Below are positions 42,214 to 53,720 of a DNA stretch of 64,000 nucleotides, piece after piece. This stretch comes from Corynebacterium xerosis NBRC 16721 = ATCC 373 (lineage in GTDB: Bacteria; Actinomycetota; Actinomycetes; Mycobacteriales; Mycobacteriaceae), in NCBI RefSeq assembly GCF_001552415.1, contig NZ_BCRD01000001.1, forward strand, positions 248,001 through 312,000, given 5' to 3'. Positions within the stretch are counted from its first letter, which is position 1; the number at the start of each line of letters is the position of its first letter. The position numbers and the translations under genes are program-made. A model generated the notes under the pieces. That model had not been told where the DNA came from, searched no databases, and worked only from the letters and a program-made list of their open reading frames with translations.

Positions 42214-43572
42214 TCAGCGTCCCGCGAAGATGCCGGCGCGCAGCTGCAGGGCGCGCACCGTCGCCGAACCGACGGCGACGACGGCCAGGACGAACAGCGG
42301 CACCGACGGGCCGGCGATGGGCAGCAGCCATTCCAGCAGCACGGGCAGCCCGAAGCCCAGGTAGGTGAACACGTAGAAGATGCCGATGGCCGTGCCCCGG
42401 TGCTTCGGCGGCGAGAACGTCTCGATGTCCAGCAGCCCCTCGCGCAGGCACAGCCCGTACGCGGTGCCCAGCAGCATCGACGCGACCAGGAACAGCCACA
42501 CCGGCGGCGCCTCCGCGCCGAGGCCCGCCAGCGTCATGCCCGCCGCAGCGAACAGGGCTCCGGCGATGCCCGACTTGGGGCCGAACCCGAACTTGCGGCC
42601 CAGCGCCTGCGCAGTCAGGGCCGATCCGAACGCGAATACAGCGGCGAGGCCCGGCAGCAGCACCCCGGAGCTGAAGTGCGCGCTGACGCGACCCGCCAGA
42701 ACGAGGAATGCGGTGGTCACGCACGCGAAGACCCACAGTGTCATGGGCAGGGAGGTGGCCAGCGCAACGCCCATCCCGTGCGGGTGCGCGGGGCGGAGCT
42801 CGGGTTCGGTTTCGGGTTGCTTTGCGACGGCCGCGTCCCCGTCGTCCGCCGTTGCCGAGTGACTTCCACCGGGAGCATCGTCGGCCGGGTCACGTCCGGA
42901 GGGCGGGTCCAGCTGCACCGGTTCGTGGCGGGCGTCTCCGACGATCGCGGACGCGGCCACCGCCACCAGCGACAAGGCCACCGAGACGATGAACGGAACG
43001 GCGATCGTGGCGGAGTCCGGCAGAAAATGGGCCAGCAGCCCCGAGGCGATGGGGCCGGTGGCGAAACCGGAGGTCAGCACGATTCCGGCCATGGTCACGC
43101 CGCTCGCGCCGCGCAACCGCCCGGCCCACGCGGTGCCGGCGCTGACTGCCAGACCGACGCCGAGGCCGACGATGAAACGGCCGATCATCAGGCCCGCCGC
43201 CCCGTGCCACAGCAGCAGGCTGAGGTTGCCCAGGGCCGCAACGAGGCCGCCGACGAGCACCACCGGGCGCGCGCCGACGCGGTCGGCGATCATCCCGCCG
43301 AGCAGCAGGAAGGGCACCAGTCCCAGCGCGTAGATGCCGAAGGCTCCGTTGACCAGGACGGGGGAGTAGTTCTGCTGGTCGCGCAGCACGACGAGCACCG
43401 AGGCGAAGTGATTGGCCGCCCAGCCGGCGCTGAGCAGCAGCGCGGCAACGGTGGCGAAGACGAGCCCGGTGCGCGCCGGCGTTCGCGGCTTCCGCACGGC
43501 GGCGTCGGCCCGCTTGGCATCGGCTCGCTTGGCGACGGTTCGCCCCGCATTCGTCTCGGCTCGCGCAGTCAT
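42214..43572 (-). CDS. MFS transporter
   Basis: A 452-aa carrier with twelve predicted membrane segments and a long polar loop (about residues 200-255) between the halves. A basic N-terminal tail precedes the first helix. Loop 2-3 GGMIADRVGARPVVLVGG is the MFS signature, and RFIVGLGVGLAVSAGTAW marks helix 4-5. Probably a drug or metabolite exporter; the substrate is unknown. GGAGGACGC precedes the ATG at 43572. Unlike the broken MFS gene at 26326-27410, this one is intact. Confidence 0.85.
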   Translation of the reverse strand: MTARAETNAGRTVAKRADAKRADAAVRKPRTPARTGLVFATVAALLLSAGWAANHFASVLVVLRDQQNYSPVLVNGAFGIYALGLVPFLLLGGMIADRVGARPVVLVGGLVAALGNLSLLLWHGAAGLMIGRFIVGLGVGLAVSAGTAWAGRLRGASGVTMAGIVLTSGFATGPIASGLLAHFLPDSATIAVPFIVSVALSLVAVAASAIVGDARHEPVQLDPPSGRDPADDAPGGSHSATADDGDAAVAKQPETEPELRPAHPHGMGVALATSLPMTLWVFACVTTAFLVLAGRVSAHFSSGVLLPGLAAVFAFGSALTAQALGRKFGFGPKSGIAGALFAAAGMTLAGLGAEAPPVWLFLVASMLLGTAYGLCLREGLLDIETFSPPKHRGTAIGIFYVFTYLGFGLPVLLEWLLPIAGPSVPLFVLAVVAVGSATVRALQLRAGIFAGR

Positions 43573-43831
43573 GCGTCCTCCTTCGCCTTTCCCGCCACCG
43601 TGGTCGGTGGACACACCCGTCCGGTTAACGGGGGTGAACTCCGTGGATAGAGGGCGACTTTACTTCAGGTGTCGCGTGGCTCACATCCGAACCGGAAAGA
43701 TGGGGCGTCCGCGTCCGCGTCTGCGTCCGGCGCCGATGGCGCCGATGGCGCGGTGGAGCGACGGCGCGCTGCGTAGGCTGGGCGCAACTCGGGCCGTCGT
43801 CCGGCGGCCCACCCGGAGAGGGGCGAGGACC

Positions 43832-46019
<2,188 letters not shown>

Positions 46020-46038
46020 AACGAATAGGGTCGGTGAC

Positions 46039-46794
46039 ATGACCTCGAACGAGAACCGGATCAATGCCCTCGACTGCCGCAGTTGGGAGCGGGTGCTGTG
46101 CGTGGTCGCGCACCCCGATGACACCGAATACGGCATTTCGGCGGCGGTGAACGCCTGGACGCGGGCGGGAGTGGAGGTGTCGTACCTCCTGCTCACCGCC
46201 GGCGAGGCGGGCATGAAGCGCGATCCCGCCGAGGTCGGTCCCCTGCGGGCCGAGGAGCAGCGCGCCGCGTGCGAGTGCGTGGGCGTCGATGACCTCGTCA
46301 TCCTCGACCACCCCGACGGCCACCTCGTCGAGGGGCTCGATCTGCGCCGCGACATCGCGCGCCGCATCCGTCAGTTCCGGCCCGACGCCGTGGTCACGCT
46401 GACCTTCGAATTCGAGGCGCCCCACGGGCTCAACCAGGCCGATCACCGCGCGGCGGGCCGCGCCGCCATCGACGCCGCCCGTGACGCCGGCAACCGGTGG
46501 GTCTTCCGCGAGTTGGCCGAAGAAGAGGGCCTGGAGCCGTGGGAGCCGGACGTGTTCCTCGTCGGCCAGGTGGGCGATCCGACCCACGTCGTCGCCGTCG
46601 ACGACGAGGACGTCGCCGCATCCGTCGCCTCCCTGGAGTGCCACCGCGAGTACCTCGCCGACCTGCCGGATCACCCGAAGCCAGCCGACTTCATCCCGCC
46701 GATGCTGGCGGAGGCCGGCGCCCTGATCGGCGAGCGCAATGGCGTGGCTTTCCGCGTGTACGAGCTCGGGGGAGTGGCCAAGTCGCGTGACTGA
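46039..46794 (+). CDS. PIG-L/LmbE family deacetylase
   Basis: A 251-aa zinc hydrolase: VVAHPDDTEYGISAAVNAW (zinc motif AHPDD, about residues 24-28) and PHGLNQADHRAAGRAAIDAA (third ligand H). Family members deacetylate GlcNAc-inositol or hydrolyse mycothiol conjugates (MshB/Mca in actinobacteria); this one is short and may act on other N-acylated substrates. It follows guaB1 by 19 nt and is probably co-transcribed. Confidence 0.8.
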   Translation: MTSNENRINALDCRSWERVLCVVAHPDDTEYGISAAVNAWTRAGVEVSYLLLTAGEAGMKRDPAEVGPLRAEEQRAACECVGVDDLVILDHPDGHLVEGLDLRRDIARRIRQFRPDAVVTLTFEFEAPHGLNQADHRAAGRAAIDAARDAGNRWVFRELAEEEGLEPWEPDVFLVGQVGDPTHVVAVDDEDVAASVASLECHREYLADLPDHPKPADFIPPMLAEAGALIGERNGVAFRVYELGGVAKSRD

Positions 46795-46922
46795 TCGCCG
46801 GGGCCGCCCCCGCCCGCCGCAGGCCGGGCGGCCCTGATCCGGGTGACGCGCTATCTTCTTATTGGAAGTCGGTGGCGAAAGGTTCGCCCGATGACGGTTC
46901 GCGAGGAGGCGACTGACCCGAA

Positions 46923-47720
46923 GTGGAAAACCTGTGGTTCGCCTTCGGCATGACTCTGGCCGCGGGCCTGTCGACCGGCATCGGCGGATTGATCTCCGTC
47001 GGCCGGTCCAATCCCGGCCCCCGGTTCATGGCCGGGGCTCTGGGCTTTTCGGCGGGCGTGATGCTCTACGTGTCCTTCATGGAGATCCTGCCGAAGGGCA
47101 TCGCGGAACTCTCCGAAGCGTGGGGCACCGTGGGCGGAAGCTGGGCCGCGATCGCCGCGTTCTTCGGCGGCATCGCCCTCATCACCGTCATCGACCGGCT
47201 GGTCCCGGAGCCGATCAACCCGCATGAACCGGGGTCGATCGACGATCCGGAAGTGTCGGCGCAGCGCCGCCGGATGATGAAGATGGGCACGATGACCGCG
47301 CTGGCCATCGCCATCCACAATTTCCCGGAGGGGTTCGCCACCTTCATTTCCGCGATGGAGGATCCGCAGCTCGCGATCCCGGTCGCGGTGGCCATCGCCA
47401 TCCACAACGTGCCGGAGGGCATCGCGGTCGCGGTGCCCATCCAGCAGGCCACGGGAAGCCGCGCCAAGGCGCTGAAGTGGTCGTTCCTCTCGGGTTTGGC
47501 GGAGCCGGCCGGCGCGCTGATCGGTTTCCTGGTGCTCATGCCGTTCCTGGGCCCGGTGACCATGGGCGTCGCCTTCGCCATGGTTGCGGGCGTGATGGTG
47601 TTCATCTCGCTCGACGAGCTGCTGCCGGCGGCGGAGTCGACCGGCCGCCACCACACGGCGATTTACGGCCTGATCCTGGGCATGGCGGTCATGGCCGTGA
47701 GCCTGCTGCTGTTCCTGTGA
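46923..47720 (+). CDS. zupT: ZIP-family metal transporter ZupT
   Basis: A 265-aa membrane protein with eight predicted helices. Helices 4 and 5 carry the paired metal motifs AIAIHNFPEGFATF and AIAIHNVPEGIAVAV, diagnostic of ZupT, which imports zinc and other divalent metals. LYVSFMEILPKG and FISLDELLPAA are conserved neighbours. Start GTG 46923; GAGGAGG is 15 nt upstream, slightly far. Confidence 0.9.
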   Translation: MENLWFAFGMTLAAGLSTGIGGLISVGRSNPGPRFMAGALGFSAGVMLYVSFMEILPKGIAELSEAWGTVGGSWAAIAAFFGGIALITVIDRLVPEPINPHEPGSIDDPEVSAQRRRMMKMGTMTALAIAIHNFPEGFATFISAMEDPQLAIPVAVAIAIHNVPEGIAVAVPIQQATGSRAKALKWSFLSGLAEPAGALIGFLVLMPFLGPVTMGVAFAMVAGVMVFISLDELLPAAESTGRHHTAIYGLILGMAVMAVSLLLFL

Positions 47721-47778
47721 TGGGCTAACCTGTCCGGCAGTGTTCGGGGCCGGGGAGACCGGGGATGGGAGATGCGAC

Positions 47779-48222
47779 ATGAGTGCGGGACCGTTGTTCA
47801 CGCGGGTTCGGCTTGACGACGGCCGACCGTGCCCGTGCGGCGGCGCTGCCCGTCGGAGCGACGGGGAGGCACCGCGGTACGGGGATTGCTGCGCCCCGCT
47901 GCACCGGCGGGAGCGCCTGCCCGAGACCGCGGTGGAGCTGATGGCGGCCCGCTACAGCGCGTACGCGGCCCACGAGGCGGATTTCCTGTGGATGACGTGG
48001 CACCCGCGCCGCCGCCCGGATGCCATCACTTTCGAACCGGACGTCGAGTGGCTGGGCCTGGACATCGTCGACGTGGTCGACGGCGCGGAAGGCGACCGCG
48101 AGGGGATCGTCGAGTTCCGCGCCCGTTACCGCGATGCGGATGGGCCGGGGCAGCTGTGGGAGCGGTCGACGTTCATGCTGCGGTCCAAGCGCTGGATGTA
48201 CGTCGACGGCGAATTCAAGTAA
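47779..48222 (+). CDS. YchJ family protein (UPF0225)
   Basis: A 147-aa protein with an N-terminal Cys cluster CPCGGAARRSDGEAPRYGDCCAPLH, the SEC-C-like zinc motif, and an NTF2-like domain (ELMAARYSAYAAHEADFLWMTWHP to WMYVDGEF). The family is widespread and uncharacterised. GGGAGA precedes the ATG. It ends before a strong convergent terminator. Confidence 0.85.
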   Translation: MSAGPLFTRVRLDDGRPCPCGGAARRSDGEAPRYGDCCAPLHRRERLPETAVELMAARYSAYAAHEADFLWMTWHPRRRPDAITFEPDVEWLGLDIVDVVDGAEGDREGIVEFRARYRDADGPGQLWERSTFMLRSKRWMYVDGEFK

Positions 48223-48245
48223 CGCGGCCTCGACTGGAACGGCGA

Positions 48246-48276
48246 CGGCCCCGACGGTGGTGATCACCGTCGGGGC
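48246..48276. terminator. Bidirectional GC-rich terminator
   Basis: A perfect 13-bp stem GGCCCCGACGGTG/CACCGTCGGGGCC with loop GTGAT lies between the convergent ychJ-like and DUF808 genes. There is no T-run, as often in high-GC actinobacteria. Confidence 0.75.
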
Positions 48277-48311
48277 CGTGGTCGTTCTCGGGAACGGGGA
48301 GTGCCGCGGGC

Positions 48312-49469
48312 CTAGTGGGCCGTGGTGCCCTTCTTCCTCGCGTCGCGGTCGGCGAGCATGCCGCCCGGGGTGGCGGAACCGGCCGACGCGCGGATGCGCG
48401 ACGTGTGTTCCTCCGAGGCGTGGGTGGTGCGGCCGGCGACCGCGCCATCGTGCCCGTGCCCACGCTCGTCCTCGGCGTGCCCCGTACCGTGAGTCTCGTC
48501 GTGTCCCTTCCCATGATCCGAGCCGTGGCCCTTGCCGTGGCCGAAGGGCAGGAAATGCATGATGGCGACGAGGATCGCGCCCCAGATCGCGCCCAGGATC
48601 AGCGAGCAGATCGTGTTGACGACCCAGGCCAGGAAGCCCGCGGGAACCAGGGTCTCCAGGTGGTGGACGAACTGGTACGGCGCATGCCAGCCGAGCTCGT
48701 CGACGCCGACGAGGATGATGTGGCCGCCGACCCACAGCATCGCGAACGTGCCGATGACGCCGATGATCGTCAGCACCACCGGCATCGCCTTGACCAGGCC
48801 CTCGCCGAACTTCCCGGCGAAGCCGTCGCTGCGCTTGGCCATGGCCAGGCCGATGTCGTCCATCTTCACCAGCAGGCCGACGACGCCGTAGACCAGCACC
48901 GTGATCGCCAGCGCCACGACGATGAGGATCACCGCGCGGCGGACGAAGGCCTCGTCGGCGACCTCGTTGAGGGAGATGACCATGATCTCCGCGGACAGGA
49001 TGAGGTCGGTGAAGATCGCCGACTTCACCAGCGCGTCCTCGTCCTTCGGCTCACGGTCGAGGGCGGCGGCCTCGCGGGCGGCGCGTTCTTCCGGAGTTTC
49101 CTTGTCGAGCTTGTGCGAGATCTTCTCCCACACCTTCTCCATGCCCTCGAAGCACAGGTAGGAGCCGCCGAGCATGAGGATCGGCGTGAGCAGCCACGGC
49201 AGGAACTGGGACAGCAGCAGGGCGATCGGCAGGATGATCACCAGCTTGTTGACCAGCGATCCCTTCGCGATGCGCCAGATCATCGGCAGCTCGCGCTTCG
49301 GCTCGATGCCGGTGACGTACTGCGGGGTCACCGCGGCGTCGTCGATGACGACGCCGGCGGCCTTGGCCCCGGCCTTGCCGGTGGCCGCGGCGATGTCGTC
49401 GACGGATGCGGCGGCGGCGCGGGCCAGCGCCGCGACGTCGTCGAGCAGCGCCGCGAGGCCGCCGCTCAT
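48312..49469 (-). CDS. DUF808 family membrane protein
   Basis: A 385-aa protein fitting DUF808: SGGLAALLDDVAALARAAAASVDDIAA at the start, AAGVVIDDAAVTPQYV, then several membrane helices with SYLCFEGMEKVWEKI and SAIFTDLILSAEIMVISLNEVAD. The C-terminal ~85 residues are His/Gly-rich (GHGKGHGSDHGKGHDETHG), a likely metal-binding extension not typical of the family core. Function unknown. Confidence 0.8.
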   Translation of the reverse strand: MSGGLAALLDDVAALARAAAASVDDIAAATGKAGAKAAGVVIDDAAVTPQYVTGIEPKRELPMIWRIAKGSLVNKLVIILPIALLLSQFLPWLLTPILMLGGSYLCFEGMEKVWEKISHKLDKETPEERAAREAAALDREPKDEDALVKSAIFTDLILSAEIMVISLNEVADEAFVRRAVILIVVALAITVLVYGVVGLLVKMDDIGLAMAKRSDGFAGKFGEGLVKAMPVVLTIIGVIGTFAMLWVGGHIILVGVDELGWHAPYQFVHHLETLVPAGFLAWVVNTICSLILGAIWGAILVAIMHFLPFGHGKGHGSDHGKGHDETHGTGHAEDERGHGHDGAVAGRTTHASEEHTSRIRASAGSATPGGMLADRDARKKGTTAH

Positions 49470-49600
49470 CGGAGGGTCGCCCGGGACTCGGAACGGCCGG
49501 TGCTCGTGCATTGGTTCATGAACGGCATTCTATGCGCGGCGGCGGCATTCGACCGTGAAACCCGCCCGTGGCGCTCGGCACGCCGGTAACGTCGATTCAC

Positions 49601-50059
49601 ATGCGATGGACCCCGGCGCAGTTGAAGCGCTTCATGTGGATGTGGCCCCCGTACCTCGGCGCCGGCGTGCGCATCGAGGAGGCCGACGACGATGGCACGC
49701 GGCTCGTCGTCAAGCACCGCCTGCGCCCGTGGTTCACCAACGCCGTGGGCACGGTCTTCGGCGGCACCATGCAGTCGATGACCGACCCGTTCTTCATGAT
49801 CCTCGCGCTGCACCAGCTCGGCCCCGGCTACCGGGTGTGGGACACCGAGGCGTCCATCGAGTTTCTCAAGCCCGGGCGCGGGACGGTGCGGGCGGTCATC
49901 GAGATGCCCGCCGAGGTCATCGAGGACATCCGCGCCGAGGTCGCCGGCGGTGACAAGCACCTGCGCTGGTTCGAATGCGACATCGTCGACGAGGAAGGCG
50001 ACGTGGTCGCCCGGGTGCGCAAGCGCCTGTATTTCCGCAAGTCCAAGCCGAAGTCCTAG
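49601..50059 (+). CDS. DUF4442 (hotdog-fold thioesterase-like) protein
   Basis: A 152-aa hotdog-fold protein: AVGTVFGGTMQSMTDPFFMILAL is the central helix of the fold and WDTEASIEFLKPGRGTVRAVIEM the following sheet. Such proteins are often acyl-CoA thioesterases. ATG 49601 is chosen as the family start; no clear ribosome-binding site is seen, so a start 33 bp upstream is possible. It is divergent from the DUF808 gene. Confidence 0.75.
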   Translation: MRWTPAQLKRFMWMWPPYLGAGVRIEEADDDGTRLVVKHRLRPWFTNAVGTVFGGTMQSMTDPFFMILALHQLGPGYRVWDTEASIEFLKPGRGTVRAVIEMPAEVIEDIRAEVAGGDKHLRWFECDIVDEEGDVVARVRKRLYFRKSKPKS

Positions 50060-50183
50060 CTGAAGTCCAAGCTGGAGCCAAAGACTGAGCCGAAGGGCCG
50101 ATAGTGGGGACCGGGCCCGCGAAGTGGCCGATGGGGTGATGGGGGCGGTGGGCGATCCGCCGGGCATGGCATGATCGGGAACC

Positions 50184-50972
50184 ATGAACGAGCAGGAAAA
50201 CCAGCCCGAGCGCCTCGACCTGCAGCCGGGCCCGACGCCCGGTTCGCGGCCCGACCCGCAGGGTGATCCGCTGCAGATCCCGGCCGATCCTTCGCAGATG
50301 ACGTCGCGCCGGCCGTCCTTCGCCGACACCTACCGTTCGGTGCAGACCGCCAATGAAGAAGAGGTGGTGGAGGACCCGGAGGAGCGTCCGACCACCGCGT
50401 TCGTGGTCGTCGACGCGCAGAACGATTTCTCCGAGGGCGGGTCGCTGGCTGTGGACGGCGCGGTCGCCGCCTACCGCGCCACCCACATGCATCTCGCGGG
50501 CCGTGCGGGCAAGTACTCCGTGCTGGTGACCACCCGCGACAACCACATCGACCCGGGTTCGCATTGGTCCGACGAGCCGGACTACGTGGACAGCTGGCCG
50601 CGCCATTGCGCCGCCGGCGAACCGGGCTCGGAGATCCACCCCGAGATGGTCCGCGCCCTGGACTACTTCGCCCTGACCAATCCGCAGGCCGTGCGCATCG
50701 ACGTCACCAAGGGCGAGTTCGAGGCGGCGTATTCGGGCTTCGAGGGCAAGACCGAGGCCGGGGTGTCGCTTGCCGACGCCCTCCGTGCAGCCGAGGTGAC
50801 GCACCTGGAGGTCGTCGGCGTGGCCACCGACCACTGCGTGCGGGCGACGGTCCTCGATGCGCTGCGCGAGGGCTTCGAGGTCACGGTGCACGTCAACCAG
50901 ATCGCCGCGGTCGACGCGGATCGGGGAGCCGCGGCGCTGCGCGAGATGGCCGACGCCGGCGCCGAGGTGTAG
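50184..50972 (+). CDS. pncA: Nicotinamidase / pyrazinamidase
   Basis: A 262-aa isochorismatase-family hydrolase with the catalytic triad D77 (VVDAQNDF), K176 (VTKGEF) and C218 (ATDHCVRAT), and zinc ligands in RDNHIDPGSHW. It converts nicotinamide to nicotinate for NAD salvage and would activate pyrazinamide. Unusual is a ~65-residue polar N-terminal extension rich in Pro and Glu. Directly followed, without a gap, by a lipoprotein gene. Confidence 0.85.
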   Translation: MNEQENQPERLDLQPGPTPGSRPDPQGDPLQIPADPSQMTSRRPSFADTYRSVQTANEEEVVEDPEERPTTAFVVVDAQNDFSEGGSLAVDGAVAAYRATHMHLAGRAGKYSVLVTTRDNHIDPGSHWSDEPDYVDSWPRHCAAGEPGSEIHPEMVRALDYFALTNPQAVRIDVTKGEFEAAYSGFEGKTEAGVSLADALRAAEVTHLEVVGVATDHCVRATVLDALREGFEVTVHVNQIAAVDADRGAAALREMADAGAEV

Positions 50973-51557
50973 GTGCGCGGCGTGGGGTCGTTGAGGCGCG
51001 GTCGGCGGACCGTGGGGTGCAAGATTCCGCTGGCGGCCGCCGTGATCGCGGTGGCCGGGCTCGGCGGTGGACTGGTCGCGTGCGCCGATGATGCGGGGAC
51101 GGCGGCGTCGGAAAGCGGTGCCGTGCCCGAAGCCTCCGCCGCGCCGCGCCCGGACCTGCCGACCACGGGCGGACCCGTGGTGGACATGTGCTCCGACGAG
51201 GTCATGGCGCGCATGACGGCGGTGGGGTACGAGCTGACCAACCACGACACTGCCGCCGACTGGTGCGATTTCGAGGATCCGGGGACCGGGCGGCTGGCGC
51301 TGCTGATGAACGACCCGGCGCTGCAGTACGACGTCATCGCCGCCGAGTCCGAGCCGAAGCCGGCCCGGGACACGAGCGCGCCCGATGCGCCGGAATCGCT
51401 GTGGGTGGTCGAGGACACGCTGGTGACCGCGTTTTCGCAGTGCCTGGCCGGCGAGATGGCGGACGACGGCATGCAGTACGTGCTGGTCACCGAACATGGC
51501 GCCACGTCCGATGCGTGCGCCGGGGCCGTCGAGGCGTACGAAACGGCGATCGGCTGA
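50973..51557 (+). CDS. Lipoprotein of unknown function
   Basis: A 194-aa lipoprotein: basic start, hydrophobic AAAVIAVAGLGGGLVAC with the lipobox cysteine, a short Ala/Ser linker, and a domain starting VDMCSDEVMARMTAVGYELTNHD with further cysteines, a pattern like small mycobacterial DUF3558-type lipoproteins. The GTG start follows the pncA stop immediately, so the two are co-transcribed. Confidence 0.7.
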   Translation: MRGVGSLRRGRRTVGCKIPLAAAVIAVAGLGGGLVACADDAGTAASESGAVPEASAAPRPDLPTTGGPVVDMCSDEVMARMTAVGYELTNHDTAADWCDFEDPGTGRLALLMNDPALQYDVIAAESEPKPARDTSAPDAPESLWVVEDTLVTAFSQCLAGEMADDGMQYVLVTEHGATSDACAGAVEAYETAIG

Positions 51558-51720
51558 TCCGTCGAGCGGCGCAGGGACGGAGCAGCCGAATGCCGGCGCC
51601 GCCGACCCGGGCATCGCTGTGCCGAGTCGATTTCCCGCGTAAAATCTTCCGCAGCGCCAATCACACGATGGCGGCTCCGCCGAAGCCCGACGTGGTCGGC
51701 TCTCGTGAAAGGGAAACTCC

Positions 51721-52410
51721 ATGACCAATCCGAACGACAACTCCCCGAATGACCCGAAGGAGCCCGGCGACGGGCAGGGCGGCTACGGCGAGAGCTACCG
51801 CGGCAGCGGCCAGGAGGGCTACGGCGACGGCGGTTACCAAGCCGGTCCCACTGGCGCCGGCTCCGAGGGCTACGGCGACGGCGGCTACCAAGCAGGTCCC
51901 GCGGGTGGCGGTTCGGAGGGGTACGGCCAGGGCGGGTACCGGCCGGGCCCCGGGGCGGGTGGCTCCGAGGGGTACGGCCAGGGCGGCTACCAGGAAGGCT
52001 ATGGCGCCGGCGGTTACCAGTCCGGTGCGCAGGGCGGATACCAGGAGGGCTATGGCCAAGGCGGCTATGGCCAGGGCGGTTACGGCCAGGGCGGTTACGG
52101 CGCCTACGGTTCCCAGTCCGCGCCCTCCGGCGGCAAGCCGCAGAACTTCATGGTCCCGTCGATCATCGCGACCATCGGCGGCTTCCTCTTCTGCTGCCTG
52201 TTGGGGCTGCCCGCCGGCATCGCCGCCATCGTCTTCGGCAACAAGGTCGACTCCCTGTGGAACATGGGCGACTATCAGGGCGCCCAGGCGGCCTCCGAGA
52301 AGGCGAAGCTGTGGATGATCGTCGCGGCGGTGCTCGCCGTACTCGGGTTGATCGCCAACATCATCATGTTCGCCACAGGCAGCTACGACGCCACGTTCAA
52401 CACCTACTGA
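51721..52410 (+). CDS. CD225/dispanin-like membrane protein with Gly/Tyr-rich repeats
   Basis: A 229-aa protein. Residues ~20-135 are low-complexity repeats of EGYGQGGY-like units (Gly and Tyr rich). The C-terminal ~90 residues have two membrane segments with FCCLLGLPAGIAAIVFGNKVDSLWNMGDYQGAQAASEKAK between them, the CD225/dispanin signature also seen in vertebrate IFITM proteins. In bacteria the role is unknown. TAAAAT at 51640-51645 may be its -10 box. Confidence 0.75.
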   Translation: MTNPNDNSPNDPKEPGDGQGGYGESYRGSGQEGYGDGGYQAGPTGAGSEGYGDGGYQAGPAGGGSEGYGQGGYRPGPGAGGSEGYGQGGYQEGYGAGGYQSGAQGGYQEGYGQGGYGQGGYGQGGYGAYGSQSAPSGGKPQNFMVPSIIATIGGFLFCCLLGLPAGIAAIVFGNKVDSLWNMGDYQGAQAASEKAKLWMIVAAVLAVLGLIANIIMFATGSYDATFNTY

Positions 52411-52414
52411 TCCG

Positions 52415-52954
52415 ATGGTGGAACGCGACGCCCGCGGGCAGGGCCCAGAACATCGCCAGGCCCATGGGCACGTCTGCTCCGACGCCCACGATCACGCTCA
52501 CGATCATGCGCCCGGTGGCGCCGTGAGCGTGAGCGACCGCGCCGGAACGTGGTTCGCCACGTCGCCGGCGGGCCCGCTCCTCGTGGCCGCCGGCGCGGTG
52601 TGCGGGTGCGCCGCGCTGGCCGTCGCCGACCCGACGACCCCCGGCGGCCCGACGCCGGTGTGCCCGACGAAGGCCCTGCTCGGAATCACGTGCCCGGGCT
52701 GCGGCACGGCGCGGATGCTCTACTCGCTCACCCATTTCGATCTGACGGGCGCCATCCGCTACAACGCCATCGCGCTGGTCGCGGTGGTTCTGCTCGCGTG
52801 GGCATGGGTGGTGTGGATGGCCCGCACCATGGGCGCCCGCCTGCCGAACTGGACCAGCTGGAGATGGTTGCCGCACGTCACCATCGCCGTGCTGGTGATC
52901 TGGACCGTCGTCCGGCTGCTGCCGTTCGCGCCCTTCACCGCGCTCCACGTGTAG
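52415..52954 (+). CDS. DUF2752 family membrane protein
   Basis: A 179-aa protein with three hydrophobic segments and the DUF2752 signature CPTKALLGITCPGCGTARMLYSL, then HFDLTGAIRYNAIALV. The paired cysteines suggest a redox or metal site. The first 35 residues are His/Asp-rich (DAHDHAHDHA) and could bind metal, but a GTG at 52523 would remove them and give the usual family length. It lies 4 nt after the dispanin-like gene; these two families often neighbour each other. Confidence 0.75.
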   Translation: MVERDARGQGPEHRQAHGHVCSDAHDHAHDHAPGGAVSVSDRAGTWFATSPAGPLLVAAGAVCGCAALAVADPTTPGGPTPVCPTKALLGITCPGCGTARMLYSLTHFDLTGAIRYNAIALVAVVLLAWAWVVWMARTMGARLPNWTSWRWLPHVTIAVLVIWTVVRLLPFAPFTALHV

Positions 52955-53046
52955 GGGAGGGGCGGCCGGTCCGTCGCAAAGCCAAAGCCCCGGGCCACGG
53001 CGCTCGCAACCTGCCGGGGCATACGCGACCCGCCGGGGCACGGCCC

Positions 53047-53616
53047 CTAGTCGAACAGGACGTCCGACAGCGGCACCGGCGAAATGCCGTCGTGCAGGTG
53101 GGACGTCTCGATGTACTTCGCGGCGTGGTGGATGAACCCCTCCACGGCGGCGTCGTCGAGCTCGCGGCGGACCTTCGCGGGCACGCCCGCGGCCAGCGAT
53201 CGCGGCGGGATCTCCTGGCCTTCCAGCACGACGGCGCCGGCGGCGATGAGCGATCCCTCACCGACCTTCGAATGCGACAACAGCGCCGACTTCATGCCCA
53301 CCAGCGTGCCGTTGCCCACGGTGGTGCCGTGGATCAGCGCCATGTGACCGACGGTGACGTCATCGCCCAGCACGGTCTCCGCGTCTGCGTCGACGTGCAC
53401 GGTGGAGTTGTCCTGGATGTTCGTGCGCGCGCCGACGCGGATCGAGTTGATGTCGCCGCGCAGCACGGAGCCGTAGAACACCGACGAATCGGGGCCGATC
53501 TCCACGTCGCCGATGATGACGGCGCCGGGGGCGATCCACGCCGAGCGGTGGATCCGGGGCGTCTTGCCGTTGCAGGGGAAGATCAGGGGGACCTGGTTGT
53601 TCGGAGTTGCGTCCAT
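53047..53616 (-). CDS. Gamma-class carbonic-anhydrase-like protein
   Basis: A 189-aa left-handed beta-helix protein with hexapeptide repeats (IAPGAVIIGDVEIGPDSSVF, IRVGARTNIQDNSTVH). It carries histidine ligands in STVHVD and VTVGHMALIHG, the gamma-CA metal triad pattern. Family members hydrate CO2 or act as acyl carriers such as PaaY/YrdA. ATG 53616 fits the family start. It is followed upstream by a convergent region to DUF2752. Confidence 0.85.
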   Translation of the reverse strand: MDATPNNQVPLIFPCNGKTPRIHRSAWIAPGAVIIGDVEIGPDSSVFYGSVLRGDINSIRVGARTNIQDNSTVHVDADAETVLGDDVTVGHMALIHGTTVGNGTLVGMKSALLSHSKVGEGSLIAAGAVVLEGQEIPPRSLAAGVPAKVRRELDDAAVEGFIHHAAKYIETSHLHDGISPVPLSDVLFD

Positions 53617-53720
53617 GGCAACCATTTTGCCCAAGAACGGGTCGGCACGTCGCCGAACGGTGTTTTCGGGGGCCCGGGCCCGTGCTTTGCGACGGACCGC
53701 GGGCGGCCCGAGATCTGGCG

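Noticed and set aside
51775..52120. Gly/Tyr tandem DNA repeats as a CRISPR or intergenic repeat
   Set aside because: They are in frame inside the dispanin-like gene and encode the GYGQGGY-type tail.
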